From Uloborus plumipes (Eukaryota > Arthropoda > Arachnida > Araneae > Uloboridae), in NCBI GenBank assembly GCA_038373865.1, contig JAXGGA010001697.1:62001-126000 (forward strand): 64,000 nt of DNA. Reading direction: 5' to 3'. Below the pieces are notes generated by a model. That model was not told the origin of the DNA, made no database searches, and saw nothing but the letters and a program-made list of their open reading frames with translations. The position numbers were made by a program, and so were the translations under genes. Shown piece by piece: positions 52,901 through 64,000 of this stretch (positions within the stretch are counted from its first letter, which is position 1; every line of letters starts with the position of its first letter).

Positions 52901-55900
52901 CTATATAATCTCCTCTACTCCCACAACACCATACAATCATCATCAAAATATCTCGCAATTGCGTGTATATACTCCCCTCATGTCACAAGAACTCACCGAT
53001 ACACACACATGTCCTTAGACAACACACAATCTCTACCACACCAATAAAAATAATCATACAATAACTCATCCCTAACACTTAACTCCCTCTAACCCCCCCC
53101 TCACACAACCCTTCTCCACCATTCTCCAACCCACTAACCCAAACCAAACCAAAAACCTCACCCCAAAAAAAAAATACCTACTCACAAAAAAAAATAAATC
53201 AAACCCCCCACACTCTAAGAAGTACCTCACCACACCTCACCACCAAACAGATAAATGTGAAAGTACTATCACTACTCCAAGTAACTCGCTCTCACTGTCG
53301 ATATACTATGTGATCTTATAAGAGAACATGTGATAACCTACTGCTACCCATAATACTATCCATTGTACACGTATACCCGATATAAAGAACTAGCAACAAG
53401 TGTGATGAGTCCACAGTCGTGTACTACTCCACATCAATAAGACCACATCCGCTGCTCACCATCCAACAGTGTGTACCATGCCATGTCATACACGACACCA
53501 ACTACATGATAAATCAGATTATGTCTATAATAGATAATCTCCACATAACATAATGCCTACATCATAGAGACCACGTAACACTATAGCACTCACCTAGAAC
53601 AGTTGAACTCCATGACTCACCGCATTATACACATCTCTCCACTACGCGCCTCCTACACAGTGACCTACCGCACATATGTCTCATACTTCTAGCTCTACCT
53701 AACTCCGCATATAGCGGTGCACCACACTCTGCCTCCACTGCCACCATACCTGCAACAGATACTATACCCATACACCACTACAACTGCGTGTGTGACGTGT
53801 GATCTCTATATCACATTACAGATCCCCCACTACCTCGCACGTAAGCTATCATCAACTCCGCCATATCACTCCAAAAGATAATACATGCAATCATGCACCA
53901 AAACCCGATTCATACATCCATACTCCTGTCTACACACTCCACATAGAATAGTATGTACAAATCACAGAGATACGTGCCTTAAAGTACAATATCTGTCACT
54001 CATACCCAACCTAGACGCCTAATGTCACAACTATATGTCTCCCACAGACTGTGCCATCTTTGCCAAAGCAATCACCCTAGGAGAATCTTGAACATGTGCT
54101 CAATCTCTGCACTGTCACACAACTTAACCAATGCACCATGACCACAGATACAGACACAGCAACTCCTATACAAAAACATGATAATACAGCTCTATCATAT
54201 CATGTAATAACCTCTCATGTCACAGACTCAAGATGCTCCACATCACAATTACCCCCATACTATCTACAGAACAACCAATCACTCAATGTTCCTCACACAA
54301 CCTGTAATCTCTGTGACTCCCACTCCAAACATTTCACTCCACTGAGATCTACTCTGCGCCTCGTACTATCAGTCTCATGTCTGTGTGTCAACTACTGACC
54401 CTGATGATGATACCACTCTCTCTGATCAATATGTCTACCACCACAGATATAGTAATCACATCATCACACTTCTGTACTGTCTAACTCTATCCAAGACCAC
54501 TACCTTCACCGTGTGTGTGTGTGCACATCCCAGACCGAATCTTCTCCAATCTATAACTAAACACCCTCATAGTCTGTGACTCGCCTCGTGCTACACAACG
54601 ACATACCACCTCCACGGCATAGTAGCCCCAGCGCCCTGAACTCCTATGTTGATCACACCCCTAACTAGATGTCACTTCTTTAGAAATATACCGTTATCAT
54701 GTATGAAAGTAGATAGAACACCTCACTAACACAACATGATACTCCACCTCAACACATCACCACCGTGTGATATTACAAAATATGCTAGTGCCGACCATCC
54801 CCCATATAGACACAAGAGCCACGTGATCCCAACTAAGCACACTAACCAATAAATGTCCATGACAACCAAGACTAATGATCTTACACCTGTCACCAATCCA
54901 TATATAAACTCTATGAACGACACCCATACAATACTGCCTACATCTCACTACAACTACACTCCACTAGACTCACCTTCTATAGATGTAGTAAGTGCACATC
55001 CTAATCTCGATCTCCTGTCTAAGCACTTAAGACAAGAAGTCTACTCCTCACAACTATCATCCAGTGCAGCTAGTGACCCAAACCCCAAAACGTTCGCTCA
55101 CTACTAACAACATACTACGAACATATCACAACTCACACGTGCCATACTACAAAATCATCAATATGTAAGTATATCTTGTGTGCCTCTGTCAACCGCACAC
55201 CAAAGTGTATCTAAATAACAATATCATATGAGATAAACACATAAAGTCTTCTACATCACTCCATCCCTCGAATAAGCAGTCAACTCTATAAACCAATGGA
55301 ATCCATAAGAGTATGTCACAACTCTCATAACCAGCTCACGCATCGTAAGCAGAATATACAGCCGAAAAAAATACACACACTCCACACGCTATATCACCGT
55401 GTCCGCCTCCATACGCACACCCAACATCACCAAACTCCTTAAAGTACTAACTCCTATACCCAAAAAATCTCTTACCACGACTGCTCCGAATCAGAGTCAT
55501 CATAACCATGACACTCCCCCAATCAACACCGTCAGATAAACCAAGTGCCACACATCCTGCCCCTACAACCAACATCCTGACCTGACCGATCCGCCATTAT
55601 ATACGACCACAAATAGTGACACACATCCCTGTACCGCATCCCTACAAATCTATTCCTATGTGAAATACGCTGTTAGCATATATCTCCAGCACTATGTAAT
55701 GAATTCCCACCGACTTCATAACACGTACGTGTGTATTGCACACTCTCCACGTCCCTCTTACACCTACACTGTCACAGTACGTCTCTACTACACTATGTAA
55801 CCCCACATCAATACCAATCCCTATACCTCCTAACTACTCTCACATCCCTCCCACAAATGCTCACATCCCTCCACAATCCCCATAACCACACCAACCTCTC

Positions 55901-56200
55901 CACATACTAAAAACCCGTCCATCGTATGTGCACGCGATCCCATGTGTCCACTAGTGCGTGCCTGCCAACACAATGCAATCTTTTTATAGAAAAGTGTTTC
56001 AATCTGTGTCTCACTCCTTCATGAGCACTCGATCCAACAGTCAGCCTCATTGCACAGCTCGAACAACAAAATCTCAATATAGTCACATACGTCCTACTCT
56101 TGTCGATAAGAAGATCACTAGTTCTGTATCATGCCACGACATCTACACCGACAAAACAGTACTCCTCCCAAATCTAATAGACAGTGCACAACACAACAAG
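40950..56200. other. C/A/T-rich, G-poor, GG-depleted tract; probable sequence artefact
   Basis: The plus strand is dominated by C, A and T words (CACTCT, CCTCAC, ACACAC); GG dinucleotides are very rare and G occurs mostly in GTGTG or CG/GA contexts. There is no visible period, no TE end, and none of the AT-rich character of the flanks. C runs occur near 41,878, 47,452-47,475 and 50,430-50,452. The many frames (40969-41490, 44656-45102, 51982-52593 and others) translate to Pro/Thr/His/Ser/Tyr-rich strings dictated by composition, and their complements to Gly/Val/Cys/Trp strings. No gene is called. A real purine-poor low-complexity region cannot be excluded. Confidence 0.7.
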
Positions 56201-58304
56201 AATTGCTAGAAACCTAGATCTTACCTTGCTAAGACAACTGTCAAAACTACTACACGCAGTGACATCACCTCACTCATCTCACCTAGATAGTCCATCGTCT
56301 ACTAGTGTTGTAAACTAATCTATCTCGCATGCACTGAACGCGAAAGCACGAAAAAACACAGCGAGACACCTGATAGAAGCGCGCTACACACTAATGATCA
56401 CCAGCTACCAGACTATCTGACGCTTGTAATCAGACTATCATCTGGCATCTCTGCAGATTCACAATGCTCACTACACATTTCACACAGAGCCATCTATTGG
56501 GAGCACTTCCTCACCTATGTCTTCGGCAGAGTCTCGTAATGTCAAAGAGATGCATTATAATACCATTCTATCAATCTACTGTTGACCTATATCGCATGCT
56601 ATAACGCCATTTGACCGCTACTACACTGAGTGTAACCTCCCTCACGTTATGATTCCACAGAGTTCTAAACGGACAGCAATTATACTAGCAGTTAGATTGA
56701 AGAGCTGTAAAGATTGTAGTTCTTGAGTCTAGTAATAAGTACTTCGCAGTAAGTGTCATCCTGCTTCGTAGTGTACTGATAAGTTTCTATCATCTCTACT
56801 GAAGTCAGATATGTACTGGTAACAGTCTTCAATACGTGTGTGTGTCTAATGTAAAGATAACTAGAGATGTATTTACGAAGAACAGACACTCAACTGTATG
56901 TCGCCTCTCTCTCTAAGTATATATGGATTATCTTGTGAGCATGAGAAGCCTTCACTCTCATGAAGTCCCGCTGACAATACATACACACGATAATCCTAAT
57001 ACAGAGATCACTACCTACACCTCGTGTACACCTGTAGCAATGATGCTCACGAAGATGTGTATAGCATTGGAGCAAACTACAGACTCACACTACGCTACTC
57101 TCCTCCCTCCTAGACTCCTGATCTCCAAAACACTCCATGCGCTACAAATGCCACGCATCGTGATGAACTATGAATGTAGCTACCGCAGCACGAGATGTAC
57201 TCGTTGATAGAGACATGGACCGCATGTTTAACTAGCGAGATTGTATAGCAGAGCGACTCGTACACCAAACTCGTCCAGCATAATGTGACAACATCTTACA
57301 CGCTCTCACTCTAAGATAATGGGTATCTCTGTGTGTATGTGAGTGGTAGAAGTAGTGTTTGTGGCTTGTCAGTAGTGCTCGAGTTCGGTGCATCTGCATG
57401 GTCAATAGATAAGTACTGTAACTAATAGTCGTGGTATATGATAGTCGCTGCAGTGTTATTATGTCTCGTTATAGTGTGAATCGCGATGTTATATTCGATG
57501 TAAGAAGCGGTGTAGTCTGTCCTTTATAGTCTCTGATCTCGCAGAGACACGCTCCTCCATTGACTGCCAACAGCCACTCACTTCTGTGACCTCTAAATGA
57601 TCGATTTGAAATCTGGTAAAAACTTTCGTGAAATTCTGTATAGTGAGTAGTGTAACAATATCTCAAAAGCCTCTGATTAGTGTGCATACAAGCCAATATC
57701 GCAATTACAAGTCTCTATAGATACCTCTACATCATACATCCTTAATAATAAATATCGAGTTCGAAAGTAGAGCCAATTCAGTACCATCTATAGTATCTCT
57801 CTCCACACGCTCATAACACGCACTTCCCGCCACTGACCATCACCTATCCATTTTTGTATGCACTCGATCTAAGTAGCCTACTGCTGTACGAATAACAAAC
57901 CCAAATTCTTCCGTCACTTTCTAGGCTCTGCGTACGCTATAGTGCATACCGACAGCTTACACTCGTAGCTACGCAATATATCTTCACATCAGCACACAAT
58001 CCGTCGTCGCACTACCATAACTACTTATAATTGCATTTTGGATATTCTATCATAAGACCTTAGCTATCTGACCGCACATTCGTCACTGAGGTCGACCTTG
58101 TACGCCAACCGAAAACGTGTCTAGACTGTCCTCACCCGCCGCGTATACCACTGCACTACATTCAAGTCGGATTTTACTTCACACAAAACTTCTTTACACA
58201 ACGAAGGTAAACTTAGTTCCATCAAGACATCTATGCTCTGTTTTGTCATGCGTTTTGTTACAGGAAGCGCGCGTACCCTATTCGCTTCTATACACACTCC
58301 GCTA
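56201..58304. other. Mixed-composition unalignable tract; probable sequence artefact
   Basis: Composition becomes more balanced, with random-looking words and no repeat family, gene or match to other parts of the window. It ends abruptly near 58,305, where AT-rich DNA with poly-A and poly-T resumes. The frames 56923-57207 and 57469-57696 have no domain. Confidence 0.6.
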
Positions 58305-59507
58305 AATAGTGCTTTCTTTTATTGTGTTTGAGCAATATTTCAGAAACCGAACTTAACATTTAGGAAATCAAAAAAAAAAAAGGGTTTTAGCTTAAATCAT
58401 TTGAAATAAAATTTTATTTCAAAATCGTACTCTTTTCATCTCAACCTTAAAATTCTATGTCTGAAGAGTAATGTTGTTTTGACGTCAATGGATCCCCATT
58501 TTAAATAGTTCGTAAAAAGAATATAAACTGTTCTGAACTTTCAAAAAATATGTACTTAAACGTAGAAGTAGTCTTTCTTTTCGAGTAATTTAAGCTGTGC
58601 ATCAATTATAATATGCATATATAATGCTGAGTTTATGCGTAAAGTGATTAATGATTACGGTTTATTCTTTAGGTTGAAAAATATAACTGAACTTGAATGC
58701 ATATATGCATTGCACTATTTAGAGAGAGAGAGAGAGAGAGATAGCAAATATTTTAAAGAAGGCAAGATTATTCCTGCGTAACGATGGAACTTGTAATGAA
58801 ATAAGAGGTAATTAGGAGCGATACTAGAGTTAAAAAAAAAACCTTCTTTAACTAGCGTAAAATATGTTATTAAAAAATGAAGAGTTCATTTTACTTGGAC
58901 TTAAAAGTATTTTATATTTTGCAAATAAAGCTTTAAAAAGCTAATTTTTAAAACGAAATTAATTTTTTATAGTATGCAATGTTTGGAAAAAAACGGGAAG
59001 AAATGGAAAATTTAAAAGGAAACATGATTTAGTTACTTATTAAATTGTTATTAAAAACAAATAATATTTAACTGATACTTTAAAAGTGTTAATAAATTAC
59101 AAAAGGCTTGAAAAAATTGTGAGGAAAGAAATTCTCTGTGAGGCGGCAAAAGAATGTAATTGCAGAAGAAAGTTTACTTCTTAATAGAAATGCAAGCTAT
59201 TTAGTTTCTGAGAAGAATGAAGAAATATAAATTTTGGAGAAGGTAATGCCAAATTTTAAAACCAGATGAAATAAAATTTAACTGAACCATTTTATTTTTA
59301 AGAGGAATGTAAATTTGTAACCTTTGAAAAAGAATATCAAGATTTACTGTAAAATATTATTACAAAAATGAAACAAAACTAGATTTAACAAAGGGGATAA
59401 ACTTTTGAAGAATGGTATACAAAATTTAGTTGGGAAAGCAAACATAAAAAAAAATATCTACTTACAAAATATAATGTTTAGCTTATGAAGAAGGAAATGA
59501 AATTAAC
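58305..59507. other. AT-rich non-coding DNA, no gene seen
   Basis: Clean AT-rich sequence, including a 24-bp AT palindrome at 58,400-58,423 and a (GA)10 microsatellite at 58,721-58,740. It is the left flank of the family A element and does not resemble the left flank of copy 1. Confidence 0.6.
58721..58740. repeat. (AG)10 microsatellite
   Basis: Ten uninterrupted AG units. Confidence 0.95.
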
Positions 59508-59844
59508 TAGGGTAAGTGCTCCAGTAGTCGGCCATTTAAGAGATCTTTTGTGGATCTTGGCTAACCTAGAACTTTCAGCTATCAATACAGCAACAAAAAC
59601 AAGGTAAAACTTTAGAATGAACCTTTCTGATAGTGAATCACCTACTTGTTTCAGAATTTTTTAAAAAAAATATGTTAAAATCCAAGCTGTTGTCAACACT
59701 AGTAAATGCTCCAGTAGTCGGCCACAGAAATCCAGTGCTCGGCCACGTTGAATCCAGTAGTCGGCCACTTCATTTTCATTGATCTTATCTGATATAGGGG
59801 GTTGAATTTAAAAAAAATAAAACAAAGGGAAACTTACAATGAAC

Positions 59845-60003
59845 TAGACCCGTCATTTGGGGGGTCAATTGCTCTCCCCCTCGGTTTTGAGAAATCAGTT
59901 AATCAATATATAAATGGGAGTGTTGCTTGCTTTTTCCCGATGAAATTGCATTGTGTTTGCACCCTTTGCGCCCCCCCTCTAAAAACGTGAAATTACGGCC
60001 CCG
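59845..60003. mobile_element. hAT MITE, GGCCCGTCATTT family, copy 4 (nested in family A)
   Basis: Ends TAGACCCGTCATTTGGGG and GAAATTACGGCCCCG; interior nearly the same as copy 3 (AATCAGTTAATCAATATATA). The site is the same as in family A copy 1, and the ends have decayed slightly more. Confidence 0.8.
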
Positions 60004-60038
60004 CAGCGATGCATTATACTTAGTCTGGTCATATTTTT

Positions 60039-60132
60039 CGTGGTACCTCTGGTAAACTGTATAGATGATCATGTTAGTGTACTTCTTGATACACTATGTG
60101 CTTTACTTATTTCTCTAACTATCCATCTACCA
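60039..60132. other. ~94-bp segment absent from family A copy 1
   Basis: After ATATTTTT, copy 2 holds about 94 bp before TTATTAATTTT; copy 1 joins these directly at about 33,797. The extra sequence (TGGTACCTCTGGTAAACTGT...CTATCCATCTACC) has no terminal repeats and in style resembles the noisy block. It could be an insertion or a local consensus error. Confidence 0.5.
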
Positions 60133-61110
60133 TTATTAATTTTAGACAGTACAATTAGCACAGAATTCTCGGGACATTAATGTTTTTATACTTTAGCTAC
60201 CTAAAAACAATTTTATTTTAAAAACTCGCAGTAAAAAAGTATTTTTTTTTTCTGAATAACGTCTAAAAATATGTCTATATCAAAAAGAAAGTTTAAAAAA
60301 AACCTTCTGAAGAAAAGAATTTCAGCAACACTTACTAAAGATGCAAGAAGGGAGAAAATAAACGAAGTTTTTTAAATGTACAAAATGTTCTTGCTTAGGA
60401 AGTAAAAAAACAGGAATAGTTTTGTAGTGAACAGCAGTTTTTAGTGATGATGACCAAAGAATTAAGAAATGAAAAACTGCTTTACTGTTTATGTAAACAT
60501 AAAGACGTAATAATAGAGTCGACACAATTCATGACCAATAATCACGTCGGCATTTAACTGATTCACATTCATTAGAACGGAATATCAACATACGGAACAT
60601 AAAACTAAAACTGTAGTTTCAGAAATGGTTGCTTCCAAAATTGTGCAAGTAAAAATACATTCAAAAATGCGCTGAAAGCAATCTCTATCAAGGCTTCATC
60701 TAGCACAGAATGTTCCACTGAAGCAAGGTTATTTGTTTTAAACTAATTGAAGTAAGATGAAATAAGGAAGTAAATGGAACTCGGGATGTCATGAAAGTAA
60801 TCTTACAGCTTTCGACAAGAATATTAGTAAACGAGGAATAACCTTGAAAACAAACCAAACTTTTGTTTGCAACAATGTAACCATGTAGTTTTGAAATTAA
60901 CCCACCACACTTCTAATCCTCCAGCGAAGAAAACTCAAGTCAAACATTTGGGGAGAATCATTAGTGAAAATATACCAACATTTGAAACAATTTTCCTAAA
61001 TAAAGCACAGGGGTCTTGAACCTTTAGTAAAGCAAAAAGTTAAGCATAAAAAGTTAAGCAGCAAAAGAAAGAATAACTACATGCTTGGCACTCATTAAAT
61101 AACTTGAGCC

Positions 61111-61222
61111 TACCCAGGTAGCACAAAAAACGTTTAAACGTTTTATAAACGTTTTTAATCCGTTGTCACAACGTTAATAACCATTTTACAACCTTTAAAA
61201 AACGAAGTGTGCTACTTGGGTA
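61111..61222. mobile_element. Small MITE with ACCCAGGTAGCAC ends (112 bp)
   Basis: The left end TACCCAGGTAGCACA and right end TGTGCTACTTGGGTA are a 15-bp inverted repeat with one mismatch; if the TA is the target duplication the element starts at CCCAGG. The interior repeats the word AACGTT or ACGTTT four to five times. A garbled form lies near 35,003 in the noisy copy, so the MITE was in the parent of that sequence too. Confidence 0.75.
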
Positions 61223-62165
61223 TGTGACTATTGAAGTTTTGCATCTTATTTCCTATAATTGGGGAATGTTTATTAGCTGCCGAATAAGTATCAAAAGAAA
61301 TCAAATCAATCGTTTCACCAATTTCATGAGTTTAAGATAAAAATTGATAAGAAAAACTATTAAAACACCATTTGATAATAACTAGATGAGTATTAAAACT
61401 TATAATCTTTACTTAACGAATGAGTATTTAGAAATCATTTTTTTAGAATTTTCAACTAAATTTACAACACTAGGAGCAATAAAATGTCGAAGTGGTGGTC
61501 AAAAGAAGTTAAGACATTCAATTTAATTACTATTTTTCAAGAAAAATAAACTTTGGAAAAGGTATTTTTACTCAAAACAGTCAAATTGTCGCTGTGTTTT
61601 AATAAGTTAATTTAGTTTTAATTTGATGAACCCATATTAAGAATGAAAAGTTACATTAAGTATGTGGCCGACTACTGGAAAAATCATCCAAACTGCTTAG
61701 AACCCGTTGTCGGCCTACCATGGCCGACTATTGGAAATGCAGAAGAATTCTGTACCCAGTAGTCGGCCACCCCTTTAAAAAACAATCGAGTCTAACCAGG
61801 AATTCGCTCTTTCATTGAAACATTATGTTAGACATTCCATTAAGATAAAAATCACTCAAATTTACAGTAGAATTAAATTAATAAGTGTAATTGGTCATTT
61901 TAAGAAGACGTGTCCTCTTAACTGAAAAATAAGCAGAATCGCAATCTTGGATGACGGGCACACCATTCAAAATGAAATGACTCATTACTAATTCAAAAAA
62001 AAGTACCCAAAACTTAACTGGCACTGGTTGATGATTGAGGATAGGTACATGAATGTGTGAATGCGCCATATCTGATTTTGAATTAAAAATGTACTATTTA
62101 TGAGGAGTTTTATATCATTGTGGCCGACTACTGGAGACTGGCCGATTACTGGAGCACTTACCCTA

Positions 62166-64000
62166 CAAATAGGAAAAACGAAAAAAGTCAACTTTAGAAA
62201 AATATGCTCAAAATATAACGCCTAAAGAAATTTGCATACGTCAAGTGTTAATGTTGATTCAAAATTAGTTTCCAAAAATAAATTTGTAGTTCTATTCTGA
62301 ATAAGAATTATCAAATTGTTAAGCTGGAAAAGAAAAAAACTTAATTTCAAAATGAATGATAAAAACTTTAATATTTAAAAAAAAAGCGGAAAAAAGTCAT
62401 TAGGTAAAAACGGGATTATAATGTAGTCAAAACTTACACACTAAAAAAAAAAAACTGAAAAAATTTTAATTAGGCAAAGAAGGGACGAAAATAAAGTTTT
62501 AAAAAAGAGCTATATAAATTATAACATAAAGTGCAAGAAGGTGATGTTGAAATTAAATTGTTAAAGGGGAGAAGAAGTACAGACAGGCAAAATTAAAAAA
62601 TCAGAAACTAACAAGAGAACGCTAGCGATTGTTGCTAGCTAGTCGCGGATAAGTTCATCCGAAAGTAGGCGAAAATGTTAAGATAACTAGTGAAAACTAA
62701 TGCTCTTTTAATATCTCTACATTTGAGCTTAGATATGCGGAGGGGAGAAAAACCAAGTGTAACAAATTGCTTCTTTTTTTTTTACTATGTTAAATAATAT
62801 ATTACATTAAAAAGGTATTGAAATGTACACTTATGGCAAGTGCATATAAATCTTGAACGAAAAATGTATGCAGAGATATATATAATGATGTTGAGTGATC
62901 GTTTTACATCTCATCTCTTTAAATACCATTGCATACAACTAAAACCGTCCCTTGCGAGCGGTATATTTTTATTTTTAAACCTGTTACATATTTTTCAAAG
63001 TTCCTTGTAAACAATTGAGATTCTTGCTTGTTCTTAAATTTGACATACTTTTCATTTCTCTTTCTCTTTTTTTTTTTTTTTTTTTGTCTTTGCACAGGTC
63101 AAAGATTGTGGCTTACTTTTTATTACTTAAATTATAATAAAATATCTTTTGCTTATGTTCTTCGAAAGAACTGCTTTTTTTTTTCCTTTTTTGAACTGCA
63201 AGCGACAAGAATTTTCTTACACTATGTCCTCTTCAAGATTTTTCAGTTTCAGAAACCATCTTATTTAAATGTCATTAATCATGTTCTCATCATAAAACGA
63301 TGCATGGATTTTCGAAGTCAAAGAATATCTGAAGAATACGAAAAATCTGCTCATAAACTTCGAAGAAAGGAGGAGAAAAAAACTTAAAACAATACTACAG
63401 ATTCAGAGACTCAATTGGTTCCCTTTTTGATCAGAAAGCACAATTTCAATTTTTTATCTCTTATTTAAAATCTGAATGAAAGTATTAAGATTCTTTAGGT
63501 TATTGTCCTTGTGTCTGAGAGAGAATGTAAAGCTTCAAGCTATGAAATTCTTAAAAAATAAATATTGAAAAAAAATTATTCAAACGAGAAAACGAAAAAC
63601 AAAAAGAAAGAAAATAGGAAAGAAAGATGGCTGCTGCTTAGATAAACAAAAATCGGTTTACATACATATATTTTTTTTCCATTAAACATGATTAAAAAAA
63701 AGCTGAAAGTAAGAATTTTTTCTTTTTTTTTTGCTGTTTATTGTCTATTTGTTATGTAAAACATTTCATTAATTTAAATCCATGCTTTCAAAAAGAAAGT
63801 TTTTGAAACAGTTGTCAAAATTATTCATACAGTTTGAATAAAGTTGTTAGACTTACGTAGTTGGACATTACGTAACAGAAAAATATCTAGGGAAAAAGTG
63901 AAATGAAAAAGAAATGTATATTCCAGAAAAAAAAGGAGTCAGAGTTCCCAAGTTAATGTTCGGCGTGGTAATTGTTTTTGTTGTTTTATGTCTATAACTA
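62166..64000. other. AT-rich right flank; possible exon-like tail at 63.1-63.4 kb
   Basis: No defensible gene. The frame 63028-63387 passes through a T-rich tract and TTTGCACAG|GTC, which looks like a splice acceptor, and ends with a charged string (SQRISEEYEKSAHKLRRKEE) that would suit a helical or coiled segment. No family was recognised, and poly-Phe upstream argues against a continuous gene. This flank is the clean counterpart of 36.8-38.9 kb. Confidence 0.35.

Larger units (their letters stand above)
59510..62163. mobile_element. Iterated-motif DNA transposon, family A copy 2 (2,654 bp, complete)
   Basis: Ends GGGTAAGTGCTCCAGTAGTC and its near-perfect complement (25 bp, one mismatch), bounded by TA on both sides (59,508-59,509; 62,164-62,165). 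The motif CCAGTAGTCGGCCA occurs forward at 59,521, 59,711, 59,732 (variant), 59,754 and 61,756, and reversed at 61,665, 61,721 (variant), 62,121 and 62,139 (variant): clusters at both ends, mostly facing inward. A hAT MITE is nested at 59,845 and a small MITE at 61,111. No transposase is encoded; the frames at 59802, 60322, 61878 and 61988 are short and unrelated. Superfamily unassigned. Confidence 0.88.

Noticed and set aside
40969..56209. Dozens of Pro/Thr/His/Ser-rich and, on the complement, Gly/Val/Trp/Cys-rich open frames, up to 203 codons
   Set aside because: They follow from the G-poor composition, overlap on both strands, have no domains or starts in context, and lie in sequence that is probably artefactual.
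33207..63640. Pair of family A copies as LTRs of one large retroelement
   Set aside because: Each copy has inverted, not direct, termini and internal inverted motifs; no reverse transcriptase or primer-binding site lies between them.

Overview
This 64 kb window is AT-rich, intron/intergenic-type eukaryotic DNA. Homopolymer runs, AT microsatellites and many short non-autonomous DNA transposons point to an invertebrate, perhaps an arthropod; that assignment is inferred from style, not from a diagnostic gene. I found no protein-coding gene I can defend. Nearly all open frames are short, lack recognisable domains, and lie in homopolymer-rich or repeat DNA. No rRNA, intact tRNA or CRISPR array was seen.

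Layout. 1-33.2 kb and 58.3-64 kb are ordinary AT-rich DNA carrying recognisable mobile elements. Several hAT-type miniature elements have 8-bp target-site duplications (12,390; 13,392; 14,763; 21,854; 25,119; 29,905; 31,776; 31,898). There is a pogo/Tigger-like MITE (19,921). Two copies of a 0.94-kb element sit in opposite orientation (17,545 and 30,094). A related 1.24-kb element lies at 27,121, and a 2.65-kb element at 59,510 has a second, damaged copy starting at 33,207. The last three families share one design: GGG-starting terminal inverted repeats plus a short motif iterated five to ten times inside the element. This is the most interesting biology in the window.

34.4-58.3 kb is not credible as finished sequence. 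The copy of the 2.65-kb element that begins cleanly at 33,207 decays past about 34.4-34.9 kb into a heavily inserted and substituted version of 60.7-62.2 kb. It runs on into an equally noisy version of the flank at 62.2-63.6 kb, restarts part of that flank at 40.1 kb, and then becomes about 15 kb of C/A/T-rich, G-poor, GG-depleted sequence (40.95-56.2 kb) without period or gene content. Normal AT-rich sequence returns sharply near 58.3 kb. The best explanation is an uncorrected long-read segment placed at a repeat-induced join; a real but strange purine-poor tract is the alternative. The many Pro/Thr/His/Ser-rich open frames there are products of that base composition and are not annotated as genes.

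Three strong inverted repeats (2,132; 22,720; 24,820) and a 36-bp palindrome unique to the first copy of the large element (33,228) are also recorded.
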